Shown here one piece after another: positions 33,220 through 42,356 of a stretch of 64,000 nt of DNA (within the stretch, counting starts at the first letter, position 1; each line of letters starts with the position of its first letter). The position numbers and the translations under genes were made by a program. This DNA is from Variovorax sp. dw_308. GTDB taxonomy: Bacteria > Pseudomonadota > Gammaproteobacteria > Burkholderiales > Burkholderiaceae_C. The notes beneath the pieces were generated by a model that was not told the origin of the DNA, did not search any database, and worked only from the letters and a program-made list of their open reading frames with translations. The stretch spans positions 219,379 through 283,378 of the forward strand of contig NZ_JAATOM010000007.1 of assembly GCF_019207085.1 (NCBI RefSeq), in the 5' to 3' direction.

Positions 33220-34638
33220 ATGTCCCCCATGCTTGCCCACGCCGCGGACCCGATCGTCGCCATTGCCACCGCACCCGGACGCGGTGCTGTCGGCATCGTG
33301 CGCGTCTCGGGCGCGCGCCTCGCGCCCTTGATCGAAGCGCTTTGTGCCAAGCCGCTGAAGCCACGTGAAGCGACCTACCTGCCCTTTCGCGATGCCGCCG
33401 GCGAGCCGGTCGACCATGGGCTGGCCATCCACTTTCCGGCGCCGCACTCCTTCACCGGCGAGGACGTGCTGGAGTTGCAGGCGCACGGCGGCATGGTGGT
33501 GCTGCAGTTGCTGCTGGCCCGTTGCCTGGAGGCGGCGAGTGAAGTCGATGCCGCCAGCGGTCGCGCACGGCTGCCTGGCCTGCGCGTGGCGCAACCGGGT
33601 GAGTTCAGCCAGCGCGCGTTCCTGAATGGCAAGGTCGACCTGGCGCAGGCCGAGGCAATCGCCGACCTGATCGACGCCAGCACCGAAGCCGCCGCGCGCA
33701 GCGCCGGCCGCTCCTTGTCTGGCGCTTTCTCTCGCGAGATCCATGTGCTGCGCGATGCGCTGATCCACCTGCGCATGCTGGTCGAAGCGACGCTCGACTT
33801 TCCGGAAGAAGACATCGATTTCCTCCAGAAAGCCGATGCAACCGGCCAGCTCGCCGTGCTCCAGGCGCAGCTGGCCACGGTTCAACTGCGCGCGCGCCAG
33901 GGCGCCCTGTTGCGCGAAGGCATCAAGGTGGTCATCGCGGGCCAGCCGAACGCGGGCAAGAGTTCGTTGCTGAACGCGCTGGCCGGCGCCGAACTGGCGA
34001 TCGTCAGCGCCATTCCAGGCACCACGCGCGACGTGGTGGCCAAGACCATCCAGATCCATGGCGTGCCGGTGCATGTGGCGGACACAGCCGGCCTGCGGCA
34101 AAGCAGCGACGAGGTCGAGCAGATCGGCATCGCGCGCGCGTGGAGCCAGATCGAATCGGCCGACGCGGTGCTGTTCCTGCACGACCTCACGCGTGCGGAC
34201 CGGCCGGACTATGCCGCGGGCGATGCCGACATCCTGGATTCACTCCGGCAAAAGCTGCCGGCCGGCGTGCCGGTGCTGGACGTCTGGAACAAGCATGACG
34301 CGGTCACCAACTTGTCGCCGCAGCATGAGGGATTGAGCCTGTCGGCAAAGACCGGCTTCGGCATCGAGGCCCTTCGCACGCGCTTGCTCGAGATCGCGGG
34401 TTGGCAGGCCGTCCCCGACGGCGTGTATCTGGCCCGGGCCCGCCATGTGCATGCGCTGGCGCGGGTCTCGGAGCATCTGTCCCTGGCGGCGGAGCGGCTG
34501 GCCGCACGCCAACCGGCATTGGACTTGCTCGCCGAAGAGCTCCGCCTGGCACAGAACGCGCTCAACGAGATCACTGGCGCCTTCGGTGCCGATGAGCTAT
34601 TGGGCGTGATATTTTCTCGTTTTTGCATCGGCAAGTAA
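33220..34638 (+). CDS. mnmE: tRNA-5-carboxymethylaminomethyluridine synthesis GTPase MnmE
   Basis: The 472-residue protein has the N-terminal tetrahydrofolate-binding domain (PIVAIATAPGRGAVGIVRVSG, FTGEDVLELQAHGG). It continues with a helical domain and an inserted G domain: G1 is GQPNAGKSS at 241-249, the G2 region is PGTTRD, G3 is DTAGL and G4 is NKHD. The C terminus is FCIGK, with the essential Cys. With MnmG it modifies wobble uridine 34. The start with GGAAGA upstream is preferred. mnmG is not in the window. Confidence 0.97.
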   Translation: MSPMLAHAADPIVAIATAPGRGAVGIVRVSGARLAPLIEALCAKPLKPREATYLPFRDAAGEPVDHGLAIHFPAPHSFTGEDVLELQAHGGMVVLQLLLARCLEAASEVDAASGRARLPGLRVAQPGEFSQRAFLNGKVDLAQAEAIADLIDASTEAAARSAGRSLSGAFSREIHVLRDALIHLRMLVEATLDFPEEDIDFLQKADATGQLAVLQAQLATVQLRARQGALLREGIKVVIAGQPNAGKSSLLNALAGAELAIVSAIPGTTRDVVAKTIQIHGVPVHVADTAGLRQSSDEVEQIGIARAWSQIESADAVLFLHDLTRADRPDYAAGDADILDSLRQKLPAGVPVLDVWNKHDAVTNLSPQHEGLSLSAKTGFGIEALRTRLLEIAGWQAVPDGVYLARARHVHALARVSEHLSLAAERLAARQPALDLLAEELRLAQNALNEITGAFGADELLGVIFSRFCIGK

Positions 34639-34721
34639 CACGAACGGTTTAAATTTGTGACAATTGTTCCCGCGAGTATGTCGATTCCCGCATACTCCGT
34701 CCGGCCACCGAGGGTTGAATC

Positions 34722-35189
34722 ATGTCTTCCGCCATCCAGGAACTTTGCCGCGCCATTGCGCAGAACACAAGCTATGACGCCTTTGCTCCCGCCTACACGC
34801 AGGCGCAGTGGGACATCCTGGGCGCCTACCTGCAACAGATCGACATGCCTGCCGGGCAAGCGCTTATCAACCAGGGCACGCAGGACCGCACGCTGTTTTT
34901 TATCGAGAGCGGCGCACTGAGCGTGCATGTGGTGGGCGAAGAAGGGCAAATGCAGCTCGCGATCCTCAATCCGGGCTCGGTCGTCGGCGAAGGGGCATTC
35001 TTCTCGCGGCTGCCGCGCTCGGCCAATGTGGTCGCCACGGGCTCCGCGCGCGTCTGGCGCCTGAGCCCGATCCGGTTTGCCGAACTGGCCAACCGCCAGC
35101 CTGGCGTGGCCCTCGAACTGACACTGGCGCTCGGTTCCGTGATTGCCCGGCGCATGGTCAACAAGCCCAAGCGCGTGGCGGTTACCTGA
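34722..35189 (+). CDS. Cyclic-nucleotide-binding-domain protein without an effector domain
   Basis: The 155-residue protein is a single cNMP-binding beta-roll (DMPAGQALINQGTQDRTLFFIESGALSVHVV, then NPGSVVGEGAFFSRLPRSANVVA). The phosphate-binding cassette here reads GEGAFFSRLPRSANV, close to the canonical G-E-x-x-L-x-x-x-x-R-x-A. No helix-turn-helix follows, so it is not a Crp-type regulator by itself. It precedes two zinc-ribbon membrane proteins and may sense a nucleotide for them; that link is inference. It starts 83 bases after mnmE. Confidence 0.82.
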   Translation: MSSAIQELCRAIAQNTSYDAFAPAYTQAQWDILGAYLQQIDMPAGQALINQGTQDRTLFFIESGALSVHVVGEEGQMQLAILNPGSVVGEGAFFSRLPRSANVVATGSARVWRLSPIRFAELANRQPGVALELTLALGSVIARRMVNKPKRVAVT

Positions 35190-35248
35190 TGCTGGCGCGA
35201 CCTCGCCAGTCGCCCGTCACGGTTACAAGCTGAATGAAAGGCGCTGTC

Positions 35249-36328
35249 ATGTCTGTGGTATGCGCGGCATGCGCCGCAACAAACCGCGATGCCGCCAGGT
35301 TCTGCAAGAACTGCGGGACCAAGCTGTCGTCGGCGGCCGCGCCGGCGCGCGCGGTTTCGGTCGCCCCCGAGGCCGCGGACGATGCCGCTTGGCCGGCGAC
35401 TGCGCCCGCGCCATTGGCCCGCGCGCCGGAATTGGCGGTGGGCGTGTTCGATCCCAGCGTTCCTGCGCCTGCGCCGCCGCCCCGTCCGGCATCGGCATTG
35501 GCATCGGCATTGGCATCGGCATCGGCATCGGCATCGGCATCGGCATCGGCATCGGCATCGGCATCGGAGCGAGAGCGAGAGCGGGAAGGCACTGCGGAGT
35601 TCAAGCGCGGCGGGGTCGGCCTGACGCCGGCTGCGCCGGCCAGACGGACCGCCGCGCCCGAGGCGAGCGCGCCTGTGTCGAGCCCGCCATCTCCCGCAAG
35701 ACGGGCATCCACACCCGCACCACAGCCTCCCGGGAATCCGACACTCCATCGCAGCATCGGCCTCGCCGTCCTGGTGGTTGCCTTGGCGGGGGCAGGCGCC
35801 TGGTACGCCGTGCGTGGCAGCAACACGCCCCCGCCCGTCGAAGCCGTCGCTCCGACGCCGGTGGTCGCCGCGCCCGTGGGGGCAGCGGCGCCCGCCACGG
35901 AGGCGATCCAGCCCGCGCAGACAGCACCGCCGGCTACGGACGTGGCCCCGGCCGTGCCTGCGCCTGCGCCGGCGACATCCCCCGGCTTGGCCGACTACGT
36001 CAAGCCGACGCCGCCTCAAGACGCCGCGCCACCGACCCGCCCGCCAGTCGCGGCAGCGCCGAAGCCTCGAAGGGCCGCGGTCGTCGCCTCGCCGCCCGCC
36101 GCGCCGCCGCCGCCCGTGGCGGTCGTGGCGCCAGCGCCGTCGCCGGAGCCGCCACCACCCCCGCCGAATCCGCAAGCAGGCTGCGAAGGCCGGAATTTCA
36201 TAGCCAAGGCGCAATGCATGGCGGCGCAATGCGCCATGGCAGAGTTCAAGGCCACGGCGCAATGCGAGGCGGTTCGCGCGCAGCAACGAATCGAAGAAGA
36301 GAAACGCAACCCGACCTTGTCCAACTAG
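35249..36328 (+). CDS. Zinc-ribbon membrane protein with Ala-Ser repeat
   Basis: The protein has 359 residues from the ATG at 35249, which has AAAGG upstream; an ATG 15 bases earlier lacks one. The N terminus holds a zinc ribbon (CAAC and CKNC pairs). A long Pro/Ala-rich linker includes an (Ala-Ser)n stretch and an Arg-Glu repeat. One transmembrane helix follows (IGLAVLVVALAGAGAWYAV, near residue 175). A second Pro-rich part then leads to a Cys-rich end (CEGRNFIAKAQCMAAQC). The ribbon would be cytoplasmic and the Cys-rich end periplasmic. No function is known to me. Confidence 0.75.
   Translation: MSVVCAACAATNRDAARFCKNCGTKLSSAAAPARAVSVAPEAADDAAWPATAPAPLARAPELAVGVFDPSVPAPAPPPRPASALASALASASASASASASASASASEREREREGTAEFKRGGVGLTPAAPARRTAAPEASAPVSSPPSPARRASTPAPQPPGNPTLHRSIGLAVLVVALAGAGAWYAVRGSNTPPPVEAVAPTPVVAAPVGAAAPATEAIQPAQTAPPATDVAPAVPAPAPATSPGLADYVKPTPPQDAAPPTRPPVAAAPKPRRAAVVASPPAAPPPPVAVVAPAPSPEPPPPPPNPQAGCEGRNFIAKAQCMAAQCAMAEFKATAQCEAVRAQQRIEEEKRNPTLSN
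35488..35565 (+). repeat. GGCATC hexanucleotide array (13 units)
   Basis: Thirteen 6-base units, eleven of GGCATC and two of GGCATT, inside the zinc-ribbon gene. Each unit encodes Ala-Ser or Ala-Leu in frame. Unit gain or loss would change length but not frame. Confidence 0.95.
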
Positions 36329-36357
36329 TCGGGCGGGAAGTCAGGGAGTAGAAAAAT

Positions 36358-37140
36358 ATGTTTTGTCCGGCTTGTTCCCGGGAAATCGAGGGGGCCTCGC
36401 GGTTTTGCGACCAGTGCGGCGCTTCCCTGTCCGCACTTCGCCGTCGGCGCACGGTCATGTGGGGCGCCGCGTTCGCGATCGTCGCGGTAGGTGGCGTCGT
36501 CGGCGCTCAACGTTGGCTGGCCACCCCGTCGGTGACGCCGGCCGCGTTGTTCGCGGCCATGTCGAACGCCATCGCGAATGGCCAGGTGACGCCGGGCCGC
36601 GATCCCATCTGCGTGGCCAACGGCATTGCCTATGACCAGGAGCCGGTCAACGTCCAGACCAGCAACGCCGCCACCTTGTCGTGGATGAACACGTTGGTCG
36701 AGGCGGGGCTCTACCAGGGTCCGAGCAGCGGGCAGTCGGGAGGCTTCCTGTCCCAGCCGATCTCGATCTACCAGCCCATGCCGGAACTTGCCCGGTGGGG
36801 TGGCGGCCGGCGGCTTTGCGTGGCGCGTGGCGTGCGCCTCGATTCGGTATCGAACGTCGGGCAGGTCGAAGAAATGCGCTTGCGCGGCAAACGCTACACC
36901 GGCGTGCTGGCCGATGTCCGCTGGACTCTGGACGAGCCGGCGCCCTGGCTGTCCATGCCCGGCGTCAGCGAAGCGCTTGCAGGCGAACTGCCCGGTTGGC
37001 GCAGCGCGCGCTGGCATGCCGGACCGCATGGCTGGGCGTTGACGCAGCGCAAGAGTTTCGTGCTGGTCGATGACCGCTGGATGGCCGGCGATGCCGTCGA
37101 GCGCGCCACGCCGACGCGCGCCAACCCGGACCAGATCTGA
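36358..37140 (+). CDS. Zinc-ribbon single-pass membrane protein
   Basis: The 260-residue protein opens with a zinc ribbon (MFCPACSREIEGASRFCDQCG, two C-x-x-C pairs). One helix follows (VMWGAAFAIVAVGGVVGAQRW, about 33-54), then a periplasmic domain of about 200 residues with two further cysteines that I do not recognise. It starts 29 bases after the preceding zinc-ribbon gene and shares its topology, so the two are likely one operon and may work together. Function unknown. Confidence 0.78.
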   Translation: MFCPACSREIEGASRFCDQCGASLSALRRRRTVMWGAAFAIVAVGGVVGAQRWLATPSVTPAALFAAMSNAIANGQVTPGRDPICVANGIAYDQEPVNVQTSNAATLSWMNTLVEAGLYQGPSSGQSGGFLSQPISIYQPMPELARWGGGRRLCVARGVRLDSVSNVGQVEEMRLRGKRYTGVLADVRWTLDEPAPWLSMPGVSEALAGELPGWRSARWHAGPHGWALTQRKSFVLVDDRWMAGDAVERATPTRANPDQI

Positions 37141-37157
37141 GGTCCAGGGAACCCCAC

Positions 37158-39143
37158 TCACCCCTTCTGCAGCTTGTCCACCGCAATGGCCAACGCCGCG
37201 GGCTTGCCCGACAGCACCAGCGTGTCGCCATCGGCCAAATGGGTGTCGTCCAGCAACGGGACTGCCTTGCCGTCGTGCCGACGCAGGCTGGCCACGCGAA
37301 CGCCCACCGCATGCAACGCGAGCCCGGCCAGCGGCTGGCCAATGGCGCGGGCGCCGGCGGTGAGCGTGAAGGAGTTCAGCCGCTCGTGGTCGACCTCGTC
37401 GGCGTTGTCGTCGTCCGCACCGTGGAAGTACCCACGCAGCAGGTTGTAGCGCGCGTCACGCTGCTCCTGCACCACCCGAATCACGCGTCGCATCGGCACG
37501 CCGACCAGCGCCAGCGCATGGCTCGCGAGCATGAGTGATCCTTCGATGGCCTCAGGCACCACTTCGGTGGCGCCGGCGCTGCGCAGCCGTTCGAGATCGT
37601 GGTCGTCCTGCGTGCGCACGATCACCGGGACCTGCGGCGCATGCGCGCGGATGTTGGCCAGTACCTTGATTGCGCCCGCCACGTCAAGGTAGGTCACGAC
37701 CACGGCACTGGCGCGCGCCAGGCCCGCGGCCATCATCGCCTGCAGGCGGGCGGCATCGCCGAAGACCACGGAATCACCCGCCGATGCCGCCTGCCGCACG
37801 CGGTCCGGGTCGAGGTCGAGCGCCATGTAGGGAATGCCTTCGCGCTCCAGCATACGCGCCAGGTTCTGGCCGCAGCGACCGTAGCCGCAGATGATGACGT
37901 GCTGGCTGGTGTTGATGGTCTTGCGCGCGATGTTGGTCATCTGCAGCGACTGTTGCAGCCAGTCGCTGGCCACCAGCTTGCGCACGATCTTGTTGCTGTA
38001 GAGGATGATGAAGGGCGTCGCCAGCATCGACAGCACCATCGACGCCAGCACCGGATGGCCCAGCCATTGCGGCAGCAGGCTGCGGTCGTTTGCCAACGCC
38101 AGCATCACGAAGCCGAACTCGCCCGCCTGCGCCAGGTAGAGGCCGGTTCGCAGCGACACGCCGCTGGTGGCGCCGAGCACGCGTGCCAGCACCGTTACCA
38201 GCAACAGCTTGAACAGCAGTGGCAACGCCAGCAGCACCAGCACCAGCGCCCAGCGCTCGACGGCGACGTGCCAGTCGAGCGTCATCCCGATGGTGATGAA
38301 AAACAGCCCGAGCAGCACGTCGTGGAACGGGCGGATATCGGTCTCGACCTGGTGCTTGAACTCCGTTTCGGACACCAGCATGCCGGCGATGAAAGCGCCC
38401 AGCGCCAGCGAAAGCCCGGCGAACTGGGTGAGCCAGGCCATGCCCAGCGTGAGCAGCAGCACGTTGAGGATGAACAGTTCCTCGCTGCGCAGGCGGGCCA
38501 CGATGGTGAGCCACCAGCGCATCACGCGGGGTCCGCCGTAGAGCAGGATGAACACCAGGAAGCCGCCCTTCGCGACCGCCACCGCCAAGGCCTTGAACAT
38601 CGCTTCGGGCGGTGCACCCAGGGCGGGAATCAGCACCAGCAAAGGCACCACCGCCAAGTCCTGGAACAGCAGCACGCCCATCACGCGCTTGCCATGTTCG
38701 CTTTCCAGTTCGAGGCGTTCGGCCATCAGCTTGACCACGATCGCGGTGCTGCTCATGGTGAGTGCGGCCGACAGCGCCAGCGCGGTCTGCCAGCCCAGTC
38801 GCCATTGCGGCGGCAGCCAGTTGGCGACGATCAACGCTCCCGATGTGGCGAAGGCCATCGTCAGCAAGACCTGCAGCAGTCCCAGCCCGAACACGTGCTT
38901 GCGCATGGCGCGCAGCTTGGGCAGGCTGAACTCCAGCCCGATCACGAACATCAGGAACACCACGCCGAATTCGCCGAGGTGCTGGATCCCATCCGAGTTG
39001 TCCGCGAGCGCCATCGCATGGGGCCCGATGAGCACCCCGGCCACCAGGTAGCCCAGCATGGGCGGCAGCTTCAGCGAGCGGCATGCCACCACGCCGATGA
39101 CCGCCGCCAGCAGGTACAGGAGTGTGAGTTGAAGCGCCGACAT
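37158..39143 (-). CDS. CPA2-type cation:proton antiporter, KefB/KefC-like
   Basis: The 661-residue protein has about twelve membrane helices (residues 1-385) of the Na+/H+ exchanger fold. An RCK/TrkA-N Rossmann domain follows (VIICGYGRCGQNLARMLE, about residue 410), then a TrkA-C domain at the C terminus (about 575-655). KefB/C proteins export potassium in exchange for protons during electrophile stress, gated by glutathione adducts. No ancillary KefF/KefG gene is adjacent. It is divergent from the kdsD operon. Ion specificity is not proven by sequence. Confidence 0.9.
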   Translation of the reverse strand: MSALQLTLLYLLAAVIGVVACRSLKLPPMLGYLVAGVLIGPHAMALADNSDGIQHLGEFGVVFLMFVIGLEFSLPKLRAMRKHVFGLGLLQVLLTMAFATSGALIVANWLPPQWRLGWQTALALSAALTMSSTAIVVKLMAERLELESEHGKRVMGVLLFQDLAVVPLLVLIPALGAPPEAMFKALAVAVAKGGFLVFILLYGGPRVMRWWLTIVARLRSEELFILNVLLLTLGMAWLTQFAGLSLALGAFIAGMLVSETEFKHQVETDIRPFHDVLLGLFFITIGMTLDWHVAVERWALVLVLLALPLLFKLLLVTVLARVLGATSGVSLRTGLYLAQAGEFGFVMLALANDRSLLPQWLGHPVLASMVLSMLATPFIILYSNKIVRKLVASDWLQQSLQMTNIARKTINTSQHVIICGYGRCGQNLARMLEREGIPYMALDLDPDRVRQAASAGDSVVFGDAARLQAMMAAGLARASAVVVTYLDVAGAIKVLANIRAHAPQVPVIVRTQDDHDLERLRSAGATEVVPEAIEGSLMLASHALALVGVPMRRVIRVVQEQRDARYNLLRGYFHGADDDNADEVDHERLNSFTLTAGARAIGQPLAGLALHAVGVRVASLRRHDGKAVPLLDDTHLADGDTLVLSGKPAALAIAVDKLQKG

Positions 39144-39276
39144 GGTCCGATGCTAGAGGAACTCCACGAGTATGTGGTCCTCAGGTCCGGGTTGAGCCCG
39201 GCCCGCCCCCCGACGAGGATCGAGTCGAGACCGCAAAGCCAGGTCGCCTGAAGACGCGCCGCCTAAAATCCCGCCG

Positions 39277-40278
39277 ATGAGTTCCCTCCCCGACCTGCCG
39301 ATCGGCACCGACGCCGACAAACTGCTGGCGCGCGCACGGCTGACCTTCGACATCGAAGCCGCTGCCGTGCTTGGCCTGAAGAACCGTGTCGGGCCGAGTT
39401 TCGTGGAGGCGGTCCGGCGCATCCTGAATGTGCGGGGTCGTGTGGTCGTGATGGGCATGGGCAAGAGTGGCCATGTCGGACGCAAGATCGCGGCCACCTT
39501 GGCGTCGACCGGTTCGCCCGCGATGTTCGTCCACCCGGCCGAAGCCAGCCACGGCGACCTGGGCATGATCAAGACGGTCGACCTGGTGCTCGCCATTTCC
39601 AACAGCGGTGAAAGCGACGAGCTCGCCGCGATCCTGCCCGTGGTCAAGCGTCAGGGCGTGCCCCTGATCGCCATCACCGGCGGCCTCGATTCGATGCTCG
39701 CCCGCCATGCCGACGTCGTGCTCGACAGTGGCGTCGAGAAGGAAGCCTGCCCACTCAACCTCGCGCCCACGGCGAGCACCACCGCGCAGATGGCGCTCGG
39801 TGATGCGCTGGCGGTTGCCTTGCTCGACGCACGCGGTTTCGGCGCCGAAGACTTCGCGCGGTCGCATCCTGGCGGCGCGCTTGGCCGCAAGCTGCTGACG
39901 CATGTGAATGACCTGATGCGCAGCGGCGACAACGTGCCGCGTGTCGCGCCCCGCGCCACCCTCAGCGAGCTGATGCGCGAGATGAGTTCCAAAGGCCTCG
40001 GCGCCACGGCCGTGGTCGATGCCGATGGCCGCGCGATCGGAATCTTCACCGACGGCGACCTGCGCCGCCTGGTCGAAACCGGCGCGGACCTGCGCGAACT
40101 CACGGCTGCCGACGTCATGCACAAGGGACCTCGCACGATGCGCGCAGACGCGCTCGGCGTGGAAGCTGCCGAGCTCATGGAGCAATACCGCATCACCAGC
40201 ATCCTCGTCACCGATGCGGCCGGCCTGCTCATCGGCGCCATCAGCATCAACGACCTGATGCGCGCGAAGGTCATCTGA
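39277..40278 (+). CDS. kdsD: Arabinose-5-phosphate isomerase
   Basis: The 333-residue protein belongs to the KpsF/GutQ family. The N-terminal SIS domain contains VMGMGKSGHVGRKIAATLAS and HPAEASHGDLGMI with the catalytic His. Two CBS domains occupy about 205-330. It converts ribulose 5-phosphate to arabinose 5-phosphate, the first step to Kdo for lipopolysaccharide. It overlaps kdsC by one base. Confidence 0.95.
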   Translation: MSSLPDLPIGTDADKLLARARLTFDIEAAAVLGLKNRVGPSFVEAVRRILNVRGRVVVMGMGKSGHVGRKIAATLASTGSPAMFVHPAEASHGDLGMIKTVDLVLAISNSGESDELAAILPVVKRQGVPLIAITGGLDSMLARHADVVLDSGVEKEACPLNLAPTASTTAQMALGDALAVALLDARGFGAEDFARSHPGGALGRKLLTHVNDLMRSGDNVPRVAPRATLSELMREMSSKGLGATAVVDADGRAIGIFTDGDLRRLVETGADLRELTAADVMHKGPRTMRADALGVEAAELMEQYRITSILVTDAAGLLIGAISINDLMRAKVI

Positions 40279-40838
40279 TGACCGACATGCCGATCCTTCG
40301 ATTCGACACCGGCACGCTGCTCGCCGCGCAGGACGTGCGCATCGTCTTCTTCGACGTCGATGGCGTGCTCACCGATGGCGGCGTCTACTTCAGCGAGCAC
40401 GGCGAGACGCTCAAGCGCTTCAGCATCCTCGACGGCCTCGGCCTGAAGCTGCTGCGCCAGGCCGGCATCACACCCGCGGTGATCACCGGTCGCGATTCGA
40501 AGCCGTTGCGCGTGCGCCTCGAAGCGCTCGGCATCGAGCACGTCCGCTATGGCACCGAGGACAAGCTGCCCGCGGCCGAAGCCATGCTGGCCGCACTGGG
40601 CCTCGGCTGGAAACAGGCCGCCGCCATCGGCGACGACTGGCCCGACCTACCCGTGCTCGCCCGCTGCGCCTTCGCGGCCGCGCCGGCCAATGCGCATGCC
40701 GAGGTCCGCGCCATTGCGAACTACGTGACCGCCGCGCGCGGCGGCGAAGGCGCAGCCCGCGAGTTCTGCGACCTGCTGCTCACGGCCACCGGGCACTACC
40801 GGCGCTTGCTCGACCTGGCGCGGGGGCCGGTCGTTTGA
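40278..40838 (+). CDS. kdsC: 3-deoxy-D-manno-octulosonate 8-phosphate phosphatase
   Basis: The 186-residue HAD-superfamily protein of the small C0 type has DVDGVLTDGGVYFSEHGETLKRF holding the Asp nucleophile pair, ITGRDSKPL as motif II and IGDDWPDLPVL as motif IV. It dephosphorylates Kdo 8-phosphate. It is fused translationally to kdsD (one-base overlap) and overlaps lptC by four bases. Confidence 0.96.
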   Translation: MTDMPILRFDTGTLLAAQDVRIVFFDVDGVLTDGGVYFSEHGETLKRFSILDGLGLKLLRQAGITPAVITGRDSKPLRVRLEALGIEHVRYGTEDKLPAAEAMLAALGLGWKQAAAIGDDWPDLPVLARCAFAAAPANAHAEVRAIANYVTAARGGEGAAREFCDLLLTATGHYRRLLDLARGPVV

Positions 40839-41518
40839 CCGCCGGCGCCCGGCGCTTGCTCGGCTTGCTGCGTCGCGGTATCGACCGCGGCAGCCTCTAC
40901 CTGCCGATCATCGTGGCCGGCGCGCTGGCGCTGGGTACCTACTGGCTGGTACGCAACGCACCGCGCCTGACCGTGCCCACGCCGAAGGAGACGCCGACCC
41001 ACGACCCCGACTACTTCATGCGCGACTTCGTGGTTAAGAACTTCCTGCCGAACGGCGAACTCCGCAGCGAGCTCGCCGGCACCGAAGGGCGGCACTATGC
41101 CGACAACGACACCATGGAAGTCGATCAGGTCCGTCTCCGCTCCATCTCGCTGCAGGGCCTGGTCACGCATGCCTCGGCAGACCGTGGCTTGTCCAACAGC
41201 GACGTCAGCGAGGTTCAACTGTTCGGCAATGCAATCGTGGTCCGCGACGCGGCTGTCGCCCCGAACGGCAAGCCGATGCCCAGGCTCGAGTTCCGCGGCG
41301 AATTCCTGCATGCGTTCATCGACACCGAACGCGTACGCTCCGACAAGCCGGTCACCCTGACCCGTGGCACGGACCACTTCACCGCAGATTCGATGGACTA
41401 CGACAACCTGAGTGGCGTGGCCAATCTGAACGGGCGGGTGCACGGCGTGTTGATGCCGCCGCCGTCGGCAACCGCTGTGCCGAATGCTGACAAGAGAAAA
41501 AAGGGAGTCGCGCAATGA
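40835..41518 (+). CDS. lptC: LPS export system protein LptC
   Basis: The 227-residue protein has an N-terminal membrane anchor (LYLPIIVAGALALGTYWLV) followed by a periplasmic beta-jellyroll (PDYFMRDFVVKNFLPNGELRSELAG is the typical beginning). TTG start overlapping the kdsC stop. LptC links the LptBFG pump to the periplasmic LptA bridge. In most proteobacteria lptA and lptB come next; here an SDR gene follows with a four-base overlap. Confidence 0.92.
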   Translation: MTAGARRLLGLLRRGIDRGSLYLPIIVAGALALGTYWLVRNAPRLTVPTPKETPTHDPDYFMRDFVVKNFLPNGELRSELAGTEGRHYADNDTMEVDQVRLRSISLQGLVTHASADRGLSNSDVSEVQLFGNAIVVRDAAVAPNGKPMPRLEFRGEFLHAFIDTERVRSDKPVTLTRGTDHFTADSMDYDNLSGVANLNGRVHGVLMPPPSATAVPNADKRKKGVAQ

Positions 41519-42294
41519 CGCAAGGTCTGGTCTTCATCACCGGCGCATCGAGCGGCATCGGCCAGGCGCTGGCTTCACGCTACTACGATGCGGGCTACAG
41601 CCTCGCGCTGGTGGCGCGTCGCACCGAGCAGATCGAGGCATGGGCGGCCGGGCGCAAGCTGGACGGCGCGCGCTATCGTGTCTATGGCGCGGACGTGGCG
41701 CGGATCGACAGCATCGTGGCCGCCGGCAATGCCTGCATCGCCCAACAGGGCCTGCCCGACGTGGTGATCGCCAATGCGGGCGTCAGCATCGGCATGGATA
41801 CCGCGGAGCGCAGCGACCTCGATGTACTGGCCAGTACGCTCGCTACCAACAACGTCGGCCTCGCCGCCACCTTTCATCCCTTCGTCGCCGCGATGGCAGC
41901 GCGTGGCAGCGGGCGCTTGGTCGGCATCGGCAGCGTGGCGTCCATCCGCGGACTGCCGGGCCACGGCGCCTATTGCGCCAGCAAGTCCGCCGTGGTCGCC
42001 TACTGCGAAAGCCTGCGGGGCGAAATGCGCGCCAGCGGCGTCAAGGTCGTCACGATCTGCCCCGGCTACATCGACACACCGCTGACCCAGGGCAACCGCT
42101 ATGGCATGCCGTTCCTGATGAAGGCGGAAGCATTTGCCGACCAGGCATTTCGGACCGTCGAGCAGGGCGTGAGCTATCGCGTGATCCCGTGGCAGATGGG
42201 CGTGATCGCCAAGATCATGCGCATGCTGCCCAATGCCGTCTACGACCGTGCGGTGCAGGGCCGGGGTCGCAAGAAGCGACTCGGCGAAAGCTGA
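41515..42294 (+). CDS. Short-chain dehydrogenase/reductase
   Basis: The 259-residue classical SDR has the cofactor motif TGASSGIG at 10-17, the NAG-type block IANAGVS, catalytic Ser in GSVAS and the YxxxK pair in GAYCASKSA. The Arg after the first strands (ARRT) suggests NADP(H) preference. It overlaps lptC by four bases (ATGA), so it is co-expressed with lipopolysaccharide genes. It has no signal peptide. The substrate is unknown. Confidence 0.93.
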   Translation: MTQGLVFITGASSGIGQALASRYYDAGYSLALVARRTEQIEAWAAGRKLDGARYRVYGADVARIDSIVAAGNACIAQQGLPDVVIANAGVSIGMDTAERSDLDVLASTLATNNVGLAATFHPFVAAMAARGSGRLVGIGSVASIRGLPGHGAYCASKSAVVAYCESLRGEMRASGVKVVTICPGYIDTPLTQGNRYGMPFLMKAEAFADQAFRTVEQGVSYRVIPWQMGVIAKIMRMLPNAVYDRAVQGRGRKKRLGES

Positions 42295-42314
42295 GGAGCA
42301 ACCTGACAGGCAGC

Positions 42315-42341
42315 AAAAAGGCTCCCGAGGGAGCCTTTTTT
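42315..42341. terminator. Bidirectional terminator
   Basis: AAAAAGGCTCC / GGAGCCTTTTT with a 4-base loop. The A- and T-tracts on both sides serve the SDR operon and the convergent RRM gene. Confidence 0.9.
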
Positions 42342-42356
42342 GCGAGTGTCGGTCGA

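Noticed and set aside
33190..33220. An earlier start of mnmE including the yidC terminator
   Set aside because: The extra residues would be encoded by the terminator stem; the ATG at 33220 has a better ribosome-binding site.
35488..35565. The regular array considered as a CRISPR array
   Set aside because: Units are six bases with no spacers; it is a coding microsatellite.
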